Numbered from the stretch's first letter, positions 9,106 through 17,947 are shown. The stretch is DNA of 64,000 nucleotides from an uncultured Armatimonadota bacterium (GCA_903833215.1 CAILEM010000067.1:62001-126000), one strand, 5' to 3'. Notes: a model not told the origin generated them from the sequence alone. A program made the numbers and translations.

Positions 9106-10374
9106 CTAACCTATTTCGTGACCATCGCCTTGCTTCGCATTAGCGAACAATTCCACAGCCTTCTTGACGACATCGTCAGGAGCATTAGGTGTACGAAGCT
9201 TGGGGTCACTGGCGAGCACATCTGGTATCACCCCCGCACCTTCTAGGCGGACACCCTTGATCGTCACGTAATCTGAGAGGGGATATTGCAGCATAAAGCC
9301 GTTCGAAGCAGGCACATACTGAGACACAAGCACAGCCCCCGCCGATTTGGAACCCACGACGGTAGCTCCAATCGTGTCCCTTAGGCCAGCAGCCACGATT
9401 TCAGAGGCACTTCCAGACACGCCATTGATCAACACGATGACGTGGCCCTTGTAAACAGGAATGGCCTCGCTGGGTATGGCACGGAGCTTTCGCGGCGACC
9501 ATCGTGCGATGCCAGCCAAGTCGGTTCCATTAGCCTTTGTGGCGGCAACATAGTCGTCGACCATTCGACGGTCGATAAATGTACCCACGGGTTTGGCTGG
9601 TGAAACAAAAAGACCTAGCAACTTTCGGAAGTTGGCAATCGACCCACCTCCGTTGTCTCGCAAATCAAGAATCAGGTTACGACACGATCCCGCGTCCTTC
9701 ATGAACTGCTCAATCCGTTCGTGCTTGTACGTGAAGTCGAACGTGTAGATCGTGATCTTCGCGGTGTTCTTATCGACCCATTCAAACTCTTCCGGCCTCA
9801 GGGTCGAGAAGCGTCGACGAGTGAGGATGTAGTCTTCGGTGGATTTATCAGCGTGCCTTACGGTCAAGGTGACGTCCGTGCCTTCTTTGCCAGCGATGGG
9901 TACCGCACTTGTCGCGGGTTTTCCGTCGACAGCAGTAATCACATCTCCAACAACGATCCCTCCCCTTTCGGCAGGGGCATCTGGAACGGTTCTCGTGACG
10001 AGTAGGCCATCGTCGACCTTTTGGGAGCTGATACCGACTCCTGTCGTGGCACCGTTCTGCCGCATCTCAGCGACCCGTGGCGAGGAGAGCGCAATATGTG
10101 TTGCCCCAAATTTCTTCAGAGCTGCGTTGACGGCCTTCTGAAACTCGTCATCATTTTTGGCATCATCAATCGCCGCTTGCTCTTGCTTGAGGATATCTGG
10201 CCACTTCTTGAAATCCAAGCCCGGCACGAAAGCACTTTTTAGCATCACCTCGGTGACCTGATCAAGCACCTCTTGCTTTGCAAGCGGATTGAGTTCGACG
10301 GACTGAGCTGAGACGATGCTGGCGAACCCGGTAAAGAGGCTGAAGCCCAAAACGGCTCGTCTCAAAAACCTCAT
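9106..10374 (-). CDS. S41 family C-terminal processing-type peptidase with PDZ domain (copy 2)
   Basis: This exported serine protease of family S41 has a signal peptide (RRAVLGFSLFTGFASIVSAQ), an N-terminal helical region, a PDZ domain (about residues 105-190, GVGISSQKVDDGLLVTRTV... GDVITAVDG), and the tail-specific protease core. The nucleophile is Ser in SGSASEIVAAG and the general base is Lys in GSKSAGAV, so it should be active. It is a tandem paralogue of the gene immediately upstream, with matching domain order and near-identical blocks around both active-site residues. The ATG at 10374 is preferred because it has an upstream GAGG and begins the signal peptide; a GTG at 10395 abuts the previous stop. 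Confidence 0.9.
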   Translation of the reverse strand: MRFLRRAVLGFSLFTGFASIVSAQSVELNPLAKQEVLDQVTEVMLKSAFVPGLDFKKWPDILKQEQAAIDDAKNDDEFQKAVNAALKKFGATHIALSSPRVAEMRQNGATTGVGISSQKVDDGLLVTRTVPDAPAERGGIVVGDVITAVDGKPATSAVPIAGKEGTDVTLTVRHADKSTEDYILTRRRFSTLRPEEFEWVDKNTAKITIYTFDFTYKHERIEQFMKDAGSCRNLILDLRDNGGGSIANFRKLLGLFVSPAKPVGTFIDRRMVDDYVAATKANGTDLAGIARWSPRKLRAIPSEAIPVYKGHVIVLINGVSGSASEIVAAGLRDTIGATVVGSKSAGAVLVSQYVPASNGFMLQYPLSDYVTIKGVRLEGAGVIPDVLASDPKLRTPNAPDDVVKKAVELFANAKQGDGHEIG

Positions 10375-10395
10375 GTTCCTCACCACGCAAGCCAC

Positions 10396-11694
10396 CTAAC
10401 TAGCCTTCTTGAGCCAGATGCGCTGACTGGCAATCCTCGCCTTCACTTGCGTGAAATAAGTTGTTGCCTTCTCGACTCCGTCATCCTTTGCATTCGGAAT
10501 GCGCAGATTCAGATCCTGGGCATCAATATCAGGGGTGACACCGGTACCCTCGAGCCGAACTCCCTTGATCGTCACATAATCTTCGATCGGATATTGGAGC
10601 GAAAATCCGTTCGTCGCAGGGTCAACAACCGAGGCGAGTACGGCACCCGCCGATTTCGTGCCAATAACGACGGCCCCCGCAACATCGCGCAGGGCTGCCG
10701 CCGCAATTTCCGAGGCGCTCCCAGAGAACTTATTCACCAAAACCGCCAAGCGGCCCGTAAAACTTGGATTCACGTCCCGACGGACTGGCCTAAACTTTCT
10801 CTCGCTCCAATCGGCGATGGCCGCCAAATCGTTTGCATCTCCGCCCGTACTCTCCATGTAGTCGGACACAGTGGATCGACGAATAAACGTACCAACCGGC
10901 TTGTTATCCGAGATCAACATACCAAGCAGGTGCTGAAGATTGACGACAGCCCCCCCACCATTGAACCGAAGGTCAACAATCAGGTTTTTGGCCTTCTGTG
11001 CCTCGCGAATCAAGTCAACGATCTTTTGACGGTCGTATCCCTTTTCAAACGAGTAAATTTTGAGTTGAGCCGTATCTTTGTCGACCCATGCTAACTCGGG
11101 CAGCCTTATCGTCGAATACTTCTGTCGAATGAGTTTGTAATCTTCAGCCTTGCCGTCTGCGTGCTTGACCTTGATCGCCATCTCGGACCCTTCTTCGCCC
11201 ACAAGGTCGGTCATTCCAACAATCGGCTTTCCAGAGAATTCGACAATCGTGTCACCCACCGCCAACCCAGCCTTGTCAGCGGGTCCATCTTTGATGACTC
11301 GTATGATGGCCAGGCCCTCAGGAACGACTTGTGTGCTGATTCCAACGCCAACGTTCGCCCCCGTCTTCCGAATTTGCGACAGTCGCGGAGACATCAGCAC
11401 AACGTGACTGGCACCGAATTTTTGAAGCGCCGTATTCACAGCAGCCCGAAACTCTTCGTCATTCTTCGCCGCATCGATCGCGACCTTCTGAACTTGGAGG
11501 AATTGATCCCATTTTGAGAAATCGATTCCGGGCACGAACGCGCTTTGGTTGAGCAGAAGGGCGACCTTATCCAACACCTCTTGCTTCACCTTCGGATTGT
11601 CATCAACCGTCTGCGCCAGGGCAGAGCCAGAGAGCAACAGCAATCCGAGAGCCGCGCCGAGTTTCAGGCGACAAAAAGCACGACTAACGTTCAT
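10396..11694 (-). CDS. S41 family C-terminal processing-type peptidase with PDZ domain (copy 1)
   Basis: The 432-residue product has a signal peptide (LKLGAALGLLLLSGSALAQ), a helical region (VKQEVLDKVALLLNQSAFVPGIDF), a PDZ domain (VGVGISTQVVPEGLAIIRV... GDTIVEFSGKP) and an S41 core. The catalytic Ser is in SGSASEIAAAA and the Lys in GTKSAGAVL. Such enzymes degrade or trim periplasmic proteins from non-polar C-termini. It is the first of two tandem paralogues, clearly from a local duplication; both copies keep the PDZ and the Ser-Lys dyad. Sixty-one bases upstream end two ClpS-like genes on the same strand, so a four-gene transcript is possible but not shown. Confidence 0.9.
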   Translation of the reverse strand: MNVSRAFCRLKLGAALGLLLLSGSALAQTVDDNPKVKQEVLDKVALLLNQSAFVPGIDFSKWDQFLQVQKVAIDAAKNDEEFRAAVNTALQKFGASHVVLMSPRLSQIRKTGANVGVGISTQVVPEGLAIIRVIKDGPADKAGLAVGDTIVEFSGKPIVGMTDLVGEEGSEMAIKVKHADGKAEDYKLIRQKYSTIRLPELAWVDKDTAQLKIYSFEKGYDRQKIVDLIREAQKAKNLIVDLRFNGGGAVVNLQHLLGMLISDNKPVGTFIRRSTVSDYMESTGGDANDLAAIADWSERKFRPVRRDVNPSFTGRLAVLVNKFSGSASEIAAAALRDVAGAVVIGTKSAGAVLASVVDPATNGFSLQYPIEDYVTIKGVRLEGTGVTPDIDAQDLNLRIPNAKDDGVEKATTYFTQVKARIASQRIWLKKAS

Positions 11695-11755
11695 GTCAAA
11701 TTTACCTACGACCGCAAATCAATCGAATGCGCCTGCGTTAGAGATTTCGAAGACG

Positions 11756-12043
11756 CTATTCTTCCGACACTTCAACCCGGATTCCGATCTGTGCGATGAT
11801 CTCGGCGGCGGTTTCACAATCCTCTTGCCCCCCGTGATGAACGACCGATTTTCCGAGATGATCAACTTCCCAAGTCTCCATGTCCGCTTCATCTTCTGAA
11901 CAGCCAGTGGCAACCATCAAGATGTGTACGACCTCGTCCCAGGTGTTGTATTCGTTATTGTAAACGGTGACGATCCAATGCTCACCATTACCGGTGTGAG
12001 AATCGAGAATTTCCGGGTTTTCGATGATGCCGGGAGAAGACAT
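11756..12043 (-). CDS. ClpS-like protease adaptor, copy B
   Basis: This 95-residue protein has the ClpS core pattern: WIVTVYNNEYNTWDEVVHIL (first strand and helix), VATGCSEDEA, then a GK/V strand and a final helix-strand. ClpS docks on the ClpA or ClpC N-domain and delivers N-degron substrates. The family's Asn-Asp-Asp pocket is here N-N-E, and the pocket His (E. coli His66) aligns with Asp61 in WEVDHLGK, so binding of N-terminal hydrophobic residues may be altered. I chose the ATG at 12043 because it forms a TAATG stop-start overlap with copy A; an ATG at 12055 is possible. No clpA or clpC lies in the window. Assignment rests on motif pattern and size. Confidence 0.72.
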   Translation of the reverse strand: MSSPGIIENPEILDSHTGNGEHWIVTVYNNEYNTWDEVVHILMVATGCSEDEADMETWEVDHLGKSVVHHGGQEDCETAAEIIAQIGIRVEVSEE

Positions 12044-12330
12044 TAGTCGTTCCATTCCCTAGCGACCTCCGTCTTGACACCTATCGACGCGATGATAGAC
12101 GCAGCCTCATCGCATACGGACTTTGCACCGAAATGGACCGGTGCCTTACCAAATGTGTGAGCCTCCCACATTTCGATCGCTGCCTCTTCGGCGTTGCAGC
12201 CGGTTGCTACGATCAAGATCTCAATGACTTCATCCATGGAATTGGATTCATTATTGTAAATCACGACCATCCAACGGCCCGCGCCAACGTCGGCCCCAAG
12301 AAGATCAGGTTCTAGCACTGAATGGCTCAT
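12043..12330 (-). CDS. ClpS-like protease adaptor, copy A
   Basis: Also 95 residues and colinear with copy B. The core reads MVVIYNNESNSMDEVIEIL, VATGCNAEEA, WEAHTFGKAPVHFG and a C-terminal helix-strand. It keeps the pocket His (His58, in EAHTFGK) but has N-N-E where E. coli ClpS has N-D-D. It probably presents N-end-rule substrates to a Clp ATPase in the cytoplasm; substrate range is unknown. The ATG at 12330 is supported by AGGTGA six bases upstream; a GTG at 12339 is less likely. A CATAAT -10-like hexamer lies at 12344-12349. The stop overlaps the ATG of copy B, indicating translational coupling. Confidence 0.75.
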   Translation of the reverse strand: MSHSVLEPDLLGADVGAGRWMVVIYNNESNSMDEVIEILIVATGCNAEEAAIEMWEAHTFGKAPVHFGAKSVCDEAASIIASIGVKTEVAREWND

Positions 12331-12394
12331 CACGCTCACCTGGCATTATGCCTTAACTGTATTTTGAACTTCTCAAGAGTTCTCTGCCAAGTCA

Positions 12395-14878
12395 TTATTT
12401 AGGATTAGGTGCAATCCTGCTTATCTTTGCCATTTGAAAGGCAAGCAGCAGGACGATAACCCATGCTACAAAGGCCAAAATCAGGCCCGTCATGAAACCG
12501 GGAGGAACGTAGTTCAGGACAATCTGGTGCTGACCGGCGGTAAGTTCCGTCTCCATCCACGTACCTGTTCCCGTTGGCACATGGGTGCCGTCGACTTTCA
12601 TGATCCATCCAGGCATGTTTCGCTCACGGACAGTGAGTTTGCCTGGGCCGGTGGCTTGAAGTTTGAGCTGAGAAAACGTCTCGCTCTCAATTTGGGCTGA
12701 GCCGGCTGGTGTTGAAGCTCTTCCTGGGCCAGCGAGGTGATACTTGATGAAATTGGAGTCGCGAGTCCCCTCGCCAAGACCCTCCATCTCATCACGGGAC
12801 CAGATTTCAGTCACTCCTGCATCAGCTAGCTTCTTCAAGTCTGCCTTCGGGTTGATGAACATCATATTTCCGTTGGCTGCCGGTGCCGCATCCTGGCCGT
12901 CGATGTCCTTAAGCAGAGCGACCGTATCCCGGTGAAGAAGCGAATCGTATCCATCAAGGCTGTGAATCCGATTCAGTGCCGCAAGATTGGGGGGAAGGTT
13001 CGCCTTAGCCGCTTGAAATATGTCCCACGCTTTATTGATCGGGGCAATGCGATTCAGCCCGACAAGATTATCCACGTGTAGGTCTGGGGTCCCTGTCGGG
13101 ACAATTGTCATGCCAAAGAAGGCAATGCAACCTAGCACGGGGATTGCCATCAGCACAGCCTTACTTCGGAGGCTCTGCTCCTTAACCGCAAATGCGATCG
13201 CGAGCAATCCCAAAAGCGAGATCCCCACGGCGCCACTGAGGGCAGAGGAAACAGCCTGACTCTTAATAGCGTCAACAATCTCCGCATTCAATCCTGCCCG
13301 AAGTGAATAGGAATTCTGAGTGAGCGTGCAAATCGCGATGATGAACACGATGCCCCCAATAGCCCCCTCAACGAGCCTACGATTCGTTTTGAAGACCTCT
13401 CCAACCCTATCGAGGCGTGATGCAGCAACTCCGGCACCAACGCACGCCGCCAGAACAAACAGACAGATCGCGCGTCCGGGAGATCCGGTTGAGGACCAAC
13501 CGGGAATCCCAAAATAGAACAGCTTATTCACGGGAGTCCCGAGTGCTAACAGCAGACTCACACCTCCAACAACCATCAGTCCCCAAATAGGATCCTTCTT
13601 CTTCGTAACGAGTGGCAGCAAGCACAAGAGCATCAATCCGAAAACCCCGATTCCGATTGCTGACTCAGCGAAGTTCGCGCCCGGCTTTAGAATGGCGGGA
13701 TAGTAAGTTGAAACGGGCAATTTGTCGGAAGCGATTTCCCTTGGGTTACCTTGGATCGTGGGAACAACGAGCTTCGCAAGTTCGTAAGGTTGAATCGCAC
13801 TGGAGACGTAGGCAGAATATCCTTCTTCCGACGCTGTGTTCTTGCGGTGTGAGAATTGACTGTATTGGAGAACAGAAAGCAATTGAGGTGCTGCAATACA
13901 GAGTCCTAGAATGCCTGCCACTACGACACGAGTCGTCGAACCCAAAACGGGACTCATCGCCTTGGCCGCTACCGCCTTAGTAGCCCCTTCAAGCACTTTT
14001 GATGAGCCATCCGGGCTCTCTCGGATCACCGAGATGTCATTTGATACAAAGGGATTTCTTCGAGTGGCGATTAGCCAAACGACGAGAACGCCTAACGAGA
14101 TGAAACCATAGGCAACGAACTGCAAGTGGCCGGATAGGATCAACATTCCGATACACAGGATCAAACCGATCATCGCACCGTTGTATCGCCTCATCGCCGT
14201 GAGATGTTGCGCCATCACGGAATCAGCCGGATGATCGTCGGGAGCGACAGCGAGAGTTTTGAGCCTAAGAACAAGTGGATTGAGGTCAAACAACCACACC
14301 GTACACGCCAGCACCCACGGAATCCAGGAAACCGTTTCGATGACGCTAGGCAAACCAGTCCAGGCGAGCATGAATGTGCTCAGGCTAAAACTGGCGCCAG
14401 CGACAAACCCGCCAACCTTGTTTCCACCTAGAGCGCGACAGAGCGAAAAAGCCCCGAACCCGGCCCAGAACAGGTGGAACCATGCCAGGAGTGTCATTGC
14501 TGTGGCGGTCGGCACATGAAGCACCCCGATCAAGATATGGGGTGGATAGAGGCCAGCCGACTGCGAATTTGCCAATAAAGGTGTGCCAGCTAGCTGAAAC
14601 GAATTCCAAAACGGTAACTGTCCCTTGCCCCAGGCATCAAAAACAAGGTCTCGCCATACGTAGAACTGAAGCACGCCATCTGCTTGCAGCACATCCCATG
14701 CTTGCGCTGGCTTGGCACCATTCCAGGGCGACATCTGGCGAATCTGATCAAACGGCCCGATCGCTTCACCAAGAAACACCGCGCGAAACAACGGGATGAC
14801 CGGCAAAAGGAAGAGGAGAATGATCGGCCAATATCGGCGCCAAGCTGGCGAAGTCGGCAAATCGTTGGGCAAGCTCAT
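12395..14878 (-). CDS. YfhO-type polytopic membrane protein
   Basis: A large membrane protein (827 residues from the ATG at 14878) with about 12 hydrophobic segments and the YfhO family N-terminal pattern: DQIRQMSPWNGAKP, DGVLQFYVWRDLVFDAW, GQLPFWNSFQLAGTPLLANSQSAGLYP. Family members are thought to be GT-C-fold proteins; B. subtilis YfhO is linked to lipoteichoic acid glycosylation, but the reaction here is not known. The soluble C-terminal part (about 640-790) is beta-rich (GSAQIESETFSQLKLQATGPGKL) and precedes a last membrane span. An upstream TTG at 14911 with AGGA close by would add 11 residues, so the start is uncertain. It is divergent from the VOC gene. Confidence 0.85.
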   Translation of the reverse strand: MSLPNDLPTSPAWRRYWPIILLFLLPVIPLFRAVFLGEAIGPFDQIRQMSPWNGAKPAQAWDVLQADGVLQFYVWRDLVFDAWGKGQLPFWNSFQLAGTPLLANSQSAGLYPPHILIGVLHVPTATAMTLLAWFHLFWAGFGAFSLCRALGGNKVGGFVAGASFSLSTFMLAWTGLPSVIETVSWIPWVLACTVWLFDLNPLVLRLKTLAVAPDDHPADSVMAQHLTAMRRYNGAMIGLILCIGMLILSGHLQFVAYGFISLGVLVVWLIATRRNPFVSNDISVIRESPDGSSKVLEGATKAVAAKAMSPVLGSTTRVVVAGILGLCIAAPQLLSVLQYSQFSHRKNTASEEGYSAYVSSAIQPYELAKLVVPTIQGNPREIASDKLPVSTYYPAILKPGANFAESAIGIGVFGLMLLCLLPLVTKKKDPIWGLMVVGGVSLLLALGTPVNKLFYFGIPGWSSTGSPGRAICLFVLAACVGAGVAASRLDRVGEVFKTNRRLVEGAIGGIVFIIAICTLTQNSYSLRAGLNAEIVDAIKSQAVSSALSGAVGISLLGLLAIAFAVKEQSLRSKAVLMAIPVLGCIAFFGMTIVPTGTPDLHVDNLVGLNRIAPINKAWDIFQAAKANLPPNLAALNRIHSLDGYDSLLHRDTVALLKDIDGQDAAPAANGNMMFINPKADLKKLADAGVTEIWSRDEMEGLGEGTRDSNFIKYHLAGPGRASTPAGSAQIESETFSQLKLQATGPGKLTVRERNMPGWIMKVDGTHVPTGTGTWMETELTAGQHQIVLNYVPPGFMTGLILAFVAWVIVLLLAFQMAKISRIAPNPK

Positions 14879-15014
14879 GAGTAGTGCCGTCTTACCCGAT
14901 CTAACACCCAATCTTTCCTGCCCCGTTCCTTGTTCAGTGTTTCAGAGAAATTCTTTGGGCATGGCAGGACACCTCCTGTCATGCGGCGAATGCTCCCTGT
15001 GAGATTTATCCCGC

Positions 15015-15401
15015 ATGGGAAGTGTATTTGCCAACCTGATCTTAGATGTCGGAGATTTAGAACGCTCGCTTGCGTTCTATCACGACATGCTGCATTTGCC
15101 GATCGAGCGTCAAGAATCGCTCGAAGGTCACCACCTCGCCTACCTGCTCGCTGGTGACACCCAAATCCTCCTGCTACAGCAGCCCAAGGATGAGCAAAAC
15201 CCAGATCTCTCTCGCAGCGGTGGCCTAGTCATGAAGTTCTATGTCCATGAAATCGGCAAGGTTGCCTCGAACCTTCTGGCAAAGCGCGTGACTGTTCTTC
15301 AGGGATTGGAGATGCCCGCTCATGGTGAGAGAACTCTTCTGGTGGCCGATCCCGACGGCTACGCCGTCCTATTGGCTGAGCCGGTCGACCTCCTTAATTA
15401 G
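15015..15401 (+). CDS. VOC superfamily protein (glyoxalase/bleomycin-resistance fold)
   Basis: The 128-residue protein shows the two paired beta-alpha-beta-beta-beta modules of the vicinal oxygen chelate fold: ANLILDVGDLERSLAFYHDMLHLPI at residues 5-29, then HHLAYLLAGDTQILLL, MKFYVHEIGKVASNLLAKRV and LLVADPDGYAVLLAEP. The DPDG phrase near the C-terminus is typical of glyoxalase I-like and dioxygenase-like members. Metal-binding residues cannot be fixed from sequence alone, so the substrate is unassigned. It is a single gene, with its start 136 bases from the divergent YfhO-like gene. Confidence 0.85.
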   Translation: MGSVFANLILDVGDLERSLAFYHDMLHLPIERQESLEGHHLAYLLAGDTQILLLQQPKDEQNPDLSRSGGLVMKFYVHEIGKVASNLLAKRVTVLQGLEMPAHGERTLLVADPDGYAVLLAEPVDLLN

Positions 15402-15453
15402 GTTGGTTGCGCGGATCCCTGAAGAGGATGAAAAGAGGAGCCTCTCGCAAGAG

Positions 15454-15951
15454 TTACTTCGGATTATCCTTTTCAAAATCCTTGGCGCGTTGGACAGAGC
15501 CTGGGAAATACCGATCGTGGAGTAGCTTCATTTCCGGGCCGAATTGCTGGGCAACAAACATCACATCGATATCAACACCCCAAATGGGTTCGTTGGGATG
15601 CTTTCTCGTATAGATCCATATCCTGTCAGGAGCGTTGGAAAACTGCAACTTGGGATTCGTCCACGAGTGCTCCGTCCGCTGCATTGTTCCCAGAATATAA
15701 GCGACTTCGGCCGGGTCTTTCACGATATGTGGCCAATCCGCTTTGGAAGTACCCTTCGTTGGCTCCAAGTCTTCGACGTTGAACGTCGCAAGTTCAATCC
15801 GATCAATGTCTTCGACACGAAGTTGCTGCCACGGTGTGTCAGCACGTAAAAAATAACGGTAGGCAACCGTAGTAGACAACACTAACGCGACCACGACAGT
15901 CAGAATGAGCCCCAGCTTCTTCGAAGTGATCCACGTGCGCACCTTCTCCAC
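15454..15951 (-). CDS. hypothetical single-pass membrane-anchored protein
   Basis: The 165-residue product has one N-terminal membrane segment (KLGLILTVVVALVLSTTVAYRYFL, about residues 12-35) and a soluble domain predicted to lie outside the cytoplasm. The soluble part contains VEDIDRIELATFNVEDLEP and RIWIYTRKHPNEPIWGVDIDVMFVAQQFGPEMKLLHDRYFPG. The alternation of charged turns and short strands suggests a small alpha/beta domain, but I recognise no family or active site. It is flanked by unrelated genes on either side. Confidence 0.6.
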   Translation of the reverse strand: MEKVRTWITSKKLGLILTVVVALVLSTTVAYRYFLRADTPWQQLRVEDIDRIELATFNVEDLEPTKGTSKADWPHIVKDPAEVAYILGTMQRTEHSWTNPKLQFSNAPDRIWIYTRKHPNEPIWGVDIDVMFVAQQFGPEMKLLHDRYFPGSVQRAKDFEKDNPK

Positions 15952-16035
15952 GAGACCAGTCTATTTCTTTCATCACCCATACAGTCGCTGGAATCTGTCA
16001 ACATTTCCGCCTCATCCAAAGTGATGACTGAGCCG

Positions 16036-16656
16036 TTAGGGCTTTGGCAAAATATCAGGCATCAGGCCCGCCATTTTCTTTTGCTCAGGATCTTCGGAAG
16101 TCGAGAAACGCCGACGGATTGCTTGGCGATCAACCTCGGATTTGTTCTGGTTGAGTTTTGCCTTAGCATCGACGCGCTGGACCTCCATCCGAAAGGCGAC
16201 GATTCCTGGGAGTAACTTCTGGAAGTACTCACGACTCATGCTTTCCGGTTGAAGCTCAGAGAGATTTGGATCAAACGTCTTCACCAACTCAGCCAAATGA
16301 GCAATCGACGCCTCGGCGTCCTCAACGATCTGAATACGTCCGTAGACATGGATGCTGACGTAATTCCACGTCGGAACATTGGGACGGGTCTCATACCAAT
16401 CGGGCGAGATGTAGCCATGAGGACCCGCGAAAATCAGCAGGGATTCAGATTCAGGCGTCCAAGCCTTCCATTGCTGGTTTTGGCGTGCGATGTGACCAAA
16501 TATCACCATCGGTTCGCCACCCTGAATCAGGACGGGCAAATGGGTCGCAACCGGAACTCCGTCAACCGTCGTAACCAACGTTGCGAAAGGATTTTGGCGC
16601 ATCAATTCCAAAATCAGGTCCTGATCGTCAATTCGATGGGCGGAGGGGATATACAT
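16036..16656 (-). CDS. PaiB-like FMN-binding negative regulator family protein
   Basis: The 206-residue product starts MYIPSAHRIDD, the standard PaiB beginning, and continues with NPFATLVTTVDGVPVATHLPV, GHIARQNQQWK, ESLLIFAGPHGYISPDWYE and VPTWNYVSIHVYGRIQIVED, which form the FMN-binding split-barrel. B. subtilis PaiB influences sporulation and degradative enzyme genes; many homologues are simply small flavoproteins, so a regulatory role here is not established. The ATG at 16656 matches family starts and follows a purine-rich GAGAGA. A small Cys-containing gene ends 14 bases upstream on the same strand, suggesting a two-gene unit. Confidence 0.87.
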   Translation of the reverse strand: MYIPSAHRIDDQDLILELMRQNPFATLVTTVDGVPVATHLPVLIQGGEPMVIFGHIARQNQQWKAWTPESESLLIFAGPHGYISPDWYETRPNVPTWNYVSIHVYGRIQIVEDAEASIAHLAELVKTFDPNLSELQPESMSREYFQKLLPGIVAFRMEVQRVDAKAKLNQNKSEVDRQAIRRRFSTSEDPEQKKMAGLMPDILPKP

Positions 16657-16670
16657 GGTTATCTCTCTGA

Positions 16671-16901
16671 TCAAAAGCCTTCAGGAAGGTCTGAGTTTGC
16701 TGTCTGCGATGTTGTCGGATCAGGTGCTGTGGTCTTCCTTGCCCGAATCAATCGCTCACGATAATCGTTAAATACACAAATAGAACGCAAACCGAGGACC
16801 TGCGAGACGGTTACAGCCGTCTCCCAATTTTGAGGGTTCACTTTTGAATCATTACATCGCTTCAACTCTGGATCATAGCGGGCGCAATCTCGGCAGTACA
16901 A
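16671..16901 (-). CDS. small Cys-containing protein, candidate zinc-binding
   Basis: A 76-residue protein starting at TTG, supported by a strong GGGGAGGT nine bases upstream. Cysteines fall as CRDC (residues 3-6), C16 and C42, in the pattern C-x2-C-x9-C followed by VNPQNWETAV and SICVFNDYRERL. Four cysteines with this spacing suggest a small zinc ribbon; no nuclease or DNA-binding helix is obvious. The C-terminal 20 residues are Thr/Pro/Ser-rich and probably disordered. It precedes the PaiB-like gene and is divergent from the gene at 16930, with only 28 bases between start codons. I do not recognise a named family. Confidence 0.65.
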   Translation of the reverse strand: MYCRDCARYDPELKRCNDSKVNPQNWETAVTVSQVLGLRSICVFNDYRERLIRARKTTAPDPTTSQTANSDLPEGF

Positions 16902-16929
16902 TTTCAGCTACCTCCCCAAGGATCGATCG

Positions 16930-17931
16930 ATGATAATCCCGGCTTTTCTGCTCAGTCTCCACCAACACCAGCCAGGGGTGCAAGGGCCAACCCTTCAATA
17001 CTACCAAGGGGCATTTGAGATCCGTGAGGGATCCGGCACAAAGAAGGTCGTCCAACCCGAAACTGCAAGCACCAAGGACCCTGTCTTTGTGGCATTTCGC
17101 CGAAACGACGCGTTCGCTGTTTGGGACAAGCGCGGACTAACACTTCGACATGGCAAAGTGGTTAGCAGCAGCCGGTTGAACGACGTAGCGACATCACCCA
17201 AAGTCTTTTCCAGAGATGAAATCCTCAAGACTGCGACTCGAATTCGCAAGGAAGAGGTAACGCGAGATGCCGCTGCTCTCTCCGGCGCTCGCCGGCTCGG
17301 TAAAAACGTCTACTTCCTGGTCCGTTGGGAAGATAGCGACAGCAAACCATGGGCAGAGGTTCTGATCGAGGTGGATCTCAACGCTGCAAAACTCAAGCCA
17401 CAATTGCTTGGCCGATTTGAGGGACTATCTACCGCGACGAAAGCTGTGGATGATAAGTTATTGATCATCCAGGGCAAGCTCGCAATTGTTTCTCGCAAGG
17501 CGAATTCGTGGGCCGTTTCTAGCTACGATCCCGCATCGAAAGCCTTCGAAACAGTCCCAGTGGGAGGAAAGCTCAAGTCCTTTCAACCGATGAATCTCAC
17601 ACAGGCACTGTTCATCGAGACATCTTCGTACGGCACTTCGATCGCAGGGAGAGTTGACCTTGAAAAGGGTACGCGCAAGATCTTGTATGAAGGCAGGGAG
17701 CAGATCGACTTGCTCGATGCCTCTCCGCCCGAAATCATTCTTGCCAGTGAAGGTAACAGGACAAAGCTTGTGAACAGTGTTTCGGGAGCTGTCCGCACGA
17801 TCCCATTCCCACTTGCCGGCCGGCGAGTTGGAGGCGAGGTTCTTCTCTGGACGCCACCAACTTCTCCTACCGCTGCTTGGTTAATGAACCCGATTTCCTG
17901 GCAAACTTTGGCCACATGGCGTGGCCACTAG
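16930..17931 (+). CDS. hypothetical secreted protein, possible beta-propeller
   Basis: The 333-residue product has a short hydrophobic N-terminus (MIIPAFLLSLHQ) and then a beta-rich body with repeated strand phrases such as VFVAFRRNDAFAVWDKRGLTLRHG, KNVYFLVRWED, KLAIVSRKANSWAVSSYDPASKAF and SYGTSIAGRVDLEKGTRKILYEG. The spacing of these blades resembles a WD/TolB-like propeller but no diagnostic repeat is clear. Start: AAGGA seven bases before the ATG. It converges on the nitroreductase-like gene, 16 bases away. Function unknown. Confidence 0.65.
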   Translation: MIIPAFLLSLHQHQPGVQGPTLQYYQGAFEIREGSGTKKVVQPETASTKDPVFVAFRRNDAFAVWDKRGLTLRHGKVVSSSRLNDVATSPKVFSRDEILKTATRIRKEEVTRDAAALSGARRLGKNVYFLVRWEDSDSKPWAEVLIEVDLNAAKLKPQLLGRFEGLSTATKAVDDKLLIIQGKLAIVSRKANSWAVSSYDPASKAFETVPVGGKLKSFQPMNLTQALFIETSSYGTSIAGRVDLEKGTRKILYEGREQIDLLDASPPEIILASEGNRTKLVNSVSGAVRTIPFPLAGRRVGGEVLLWTPPTSPTAAWLMNPISWQTLATWRGH

Positions 17932-17947
17932 GAACCGGTTCTTCTGA

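Noticed and set aside
10447-11094. 215-codon plus-strand open frame opposite the S41 peptidase gene
   Set aside because: The minus strand carries a complete S41 protease with catalytic Ser and Lys; the plus-strand product has a high Arg/Asn content and no family pattern.
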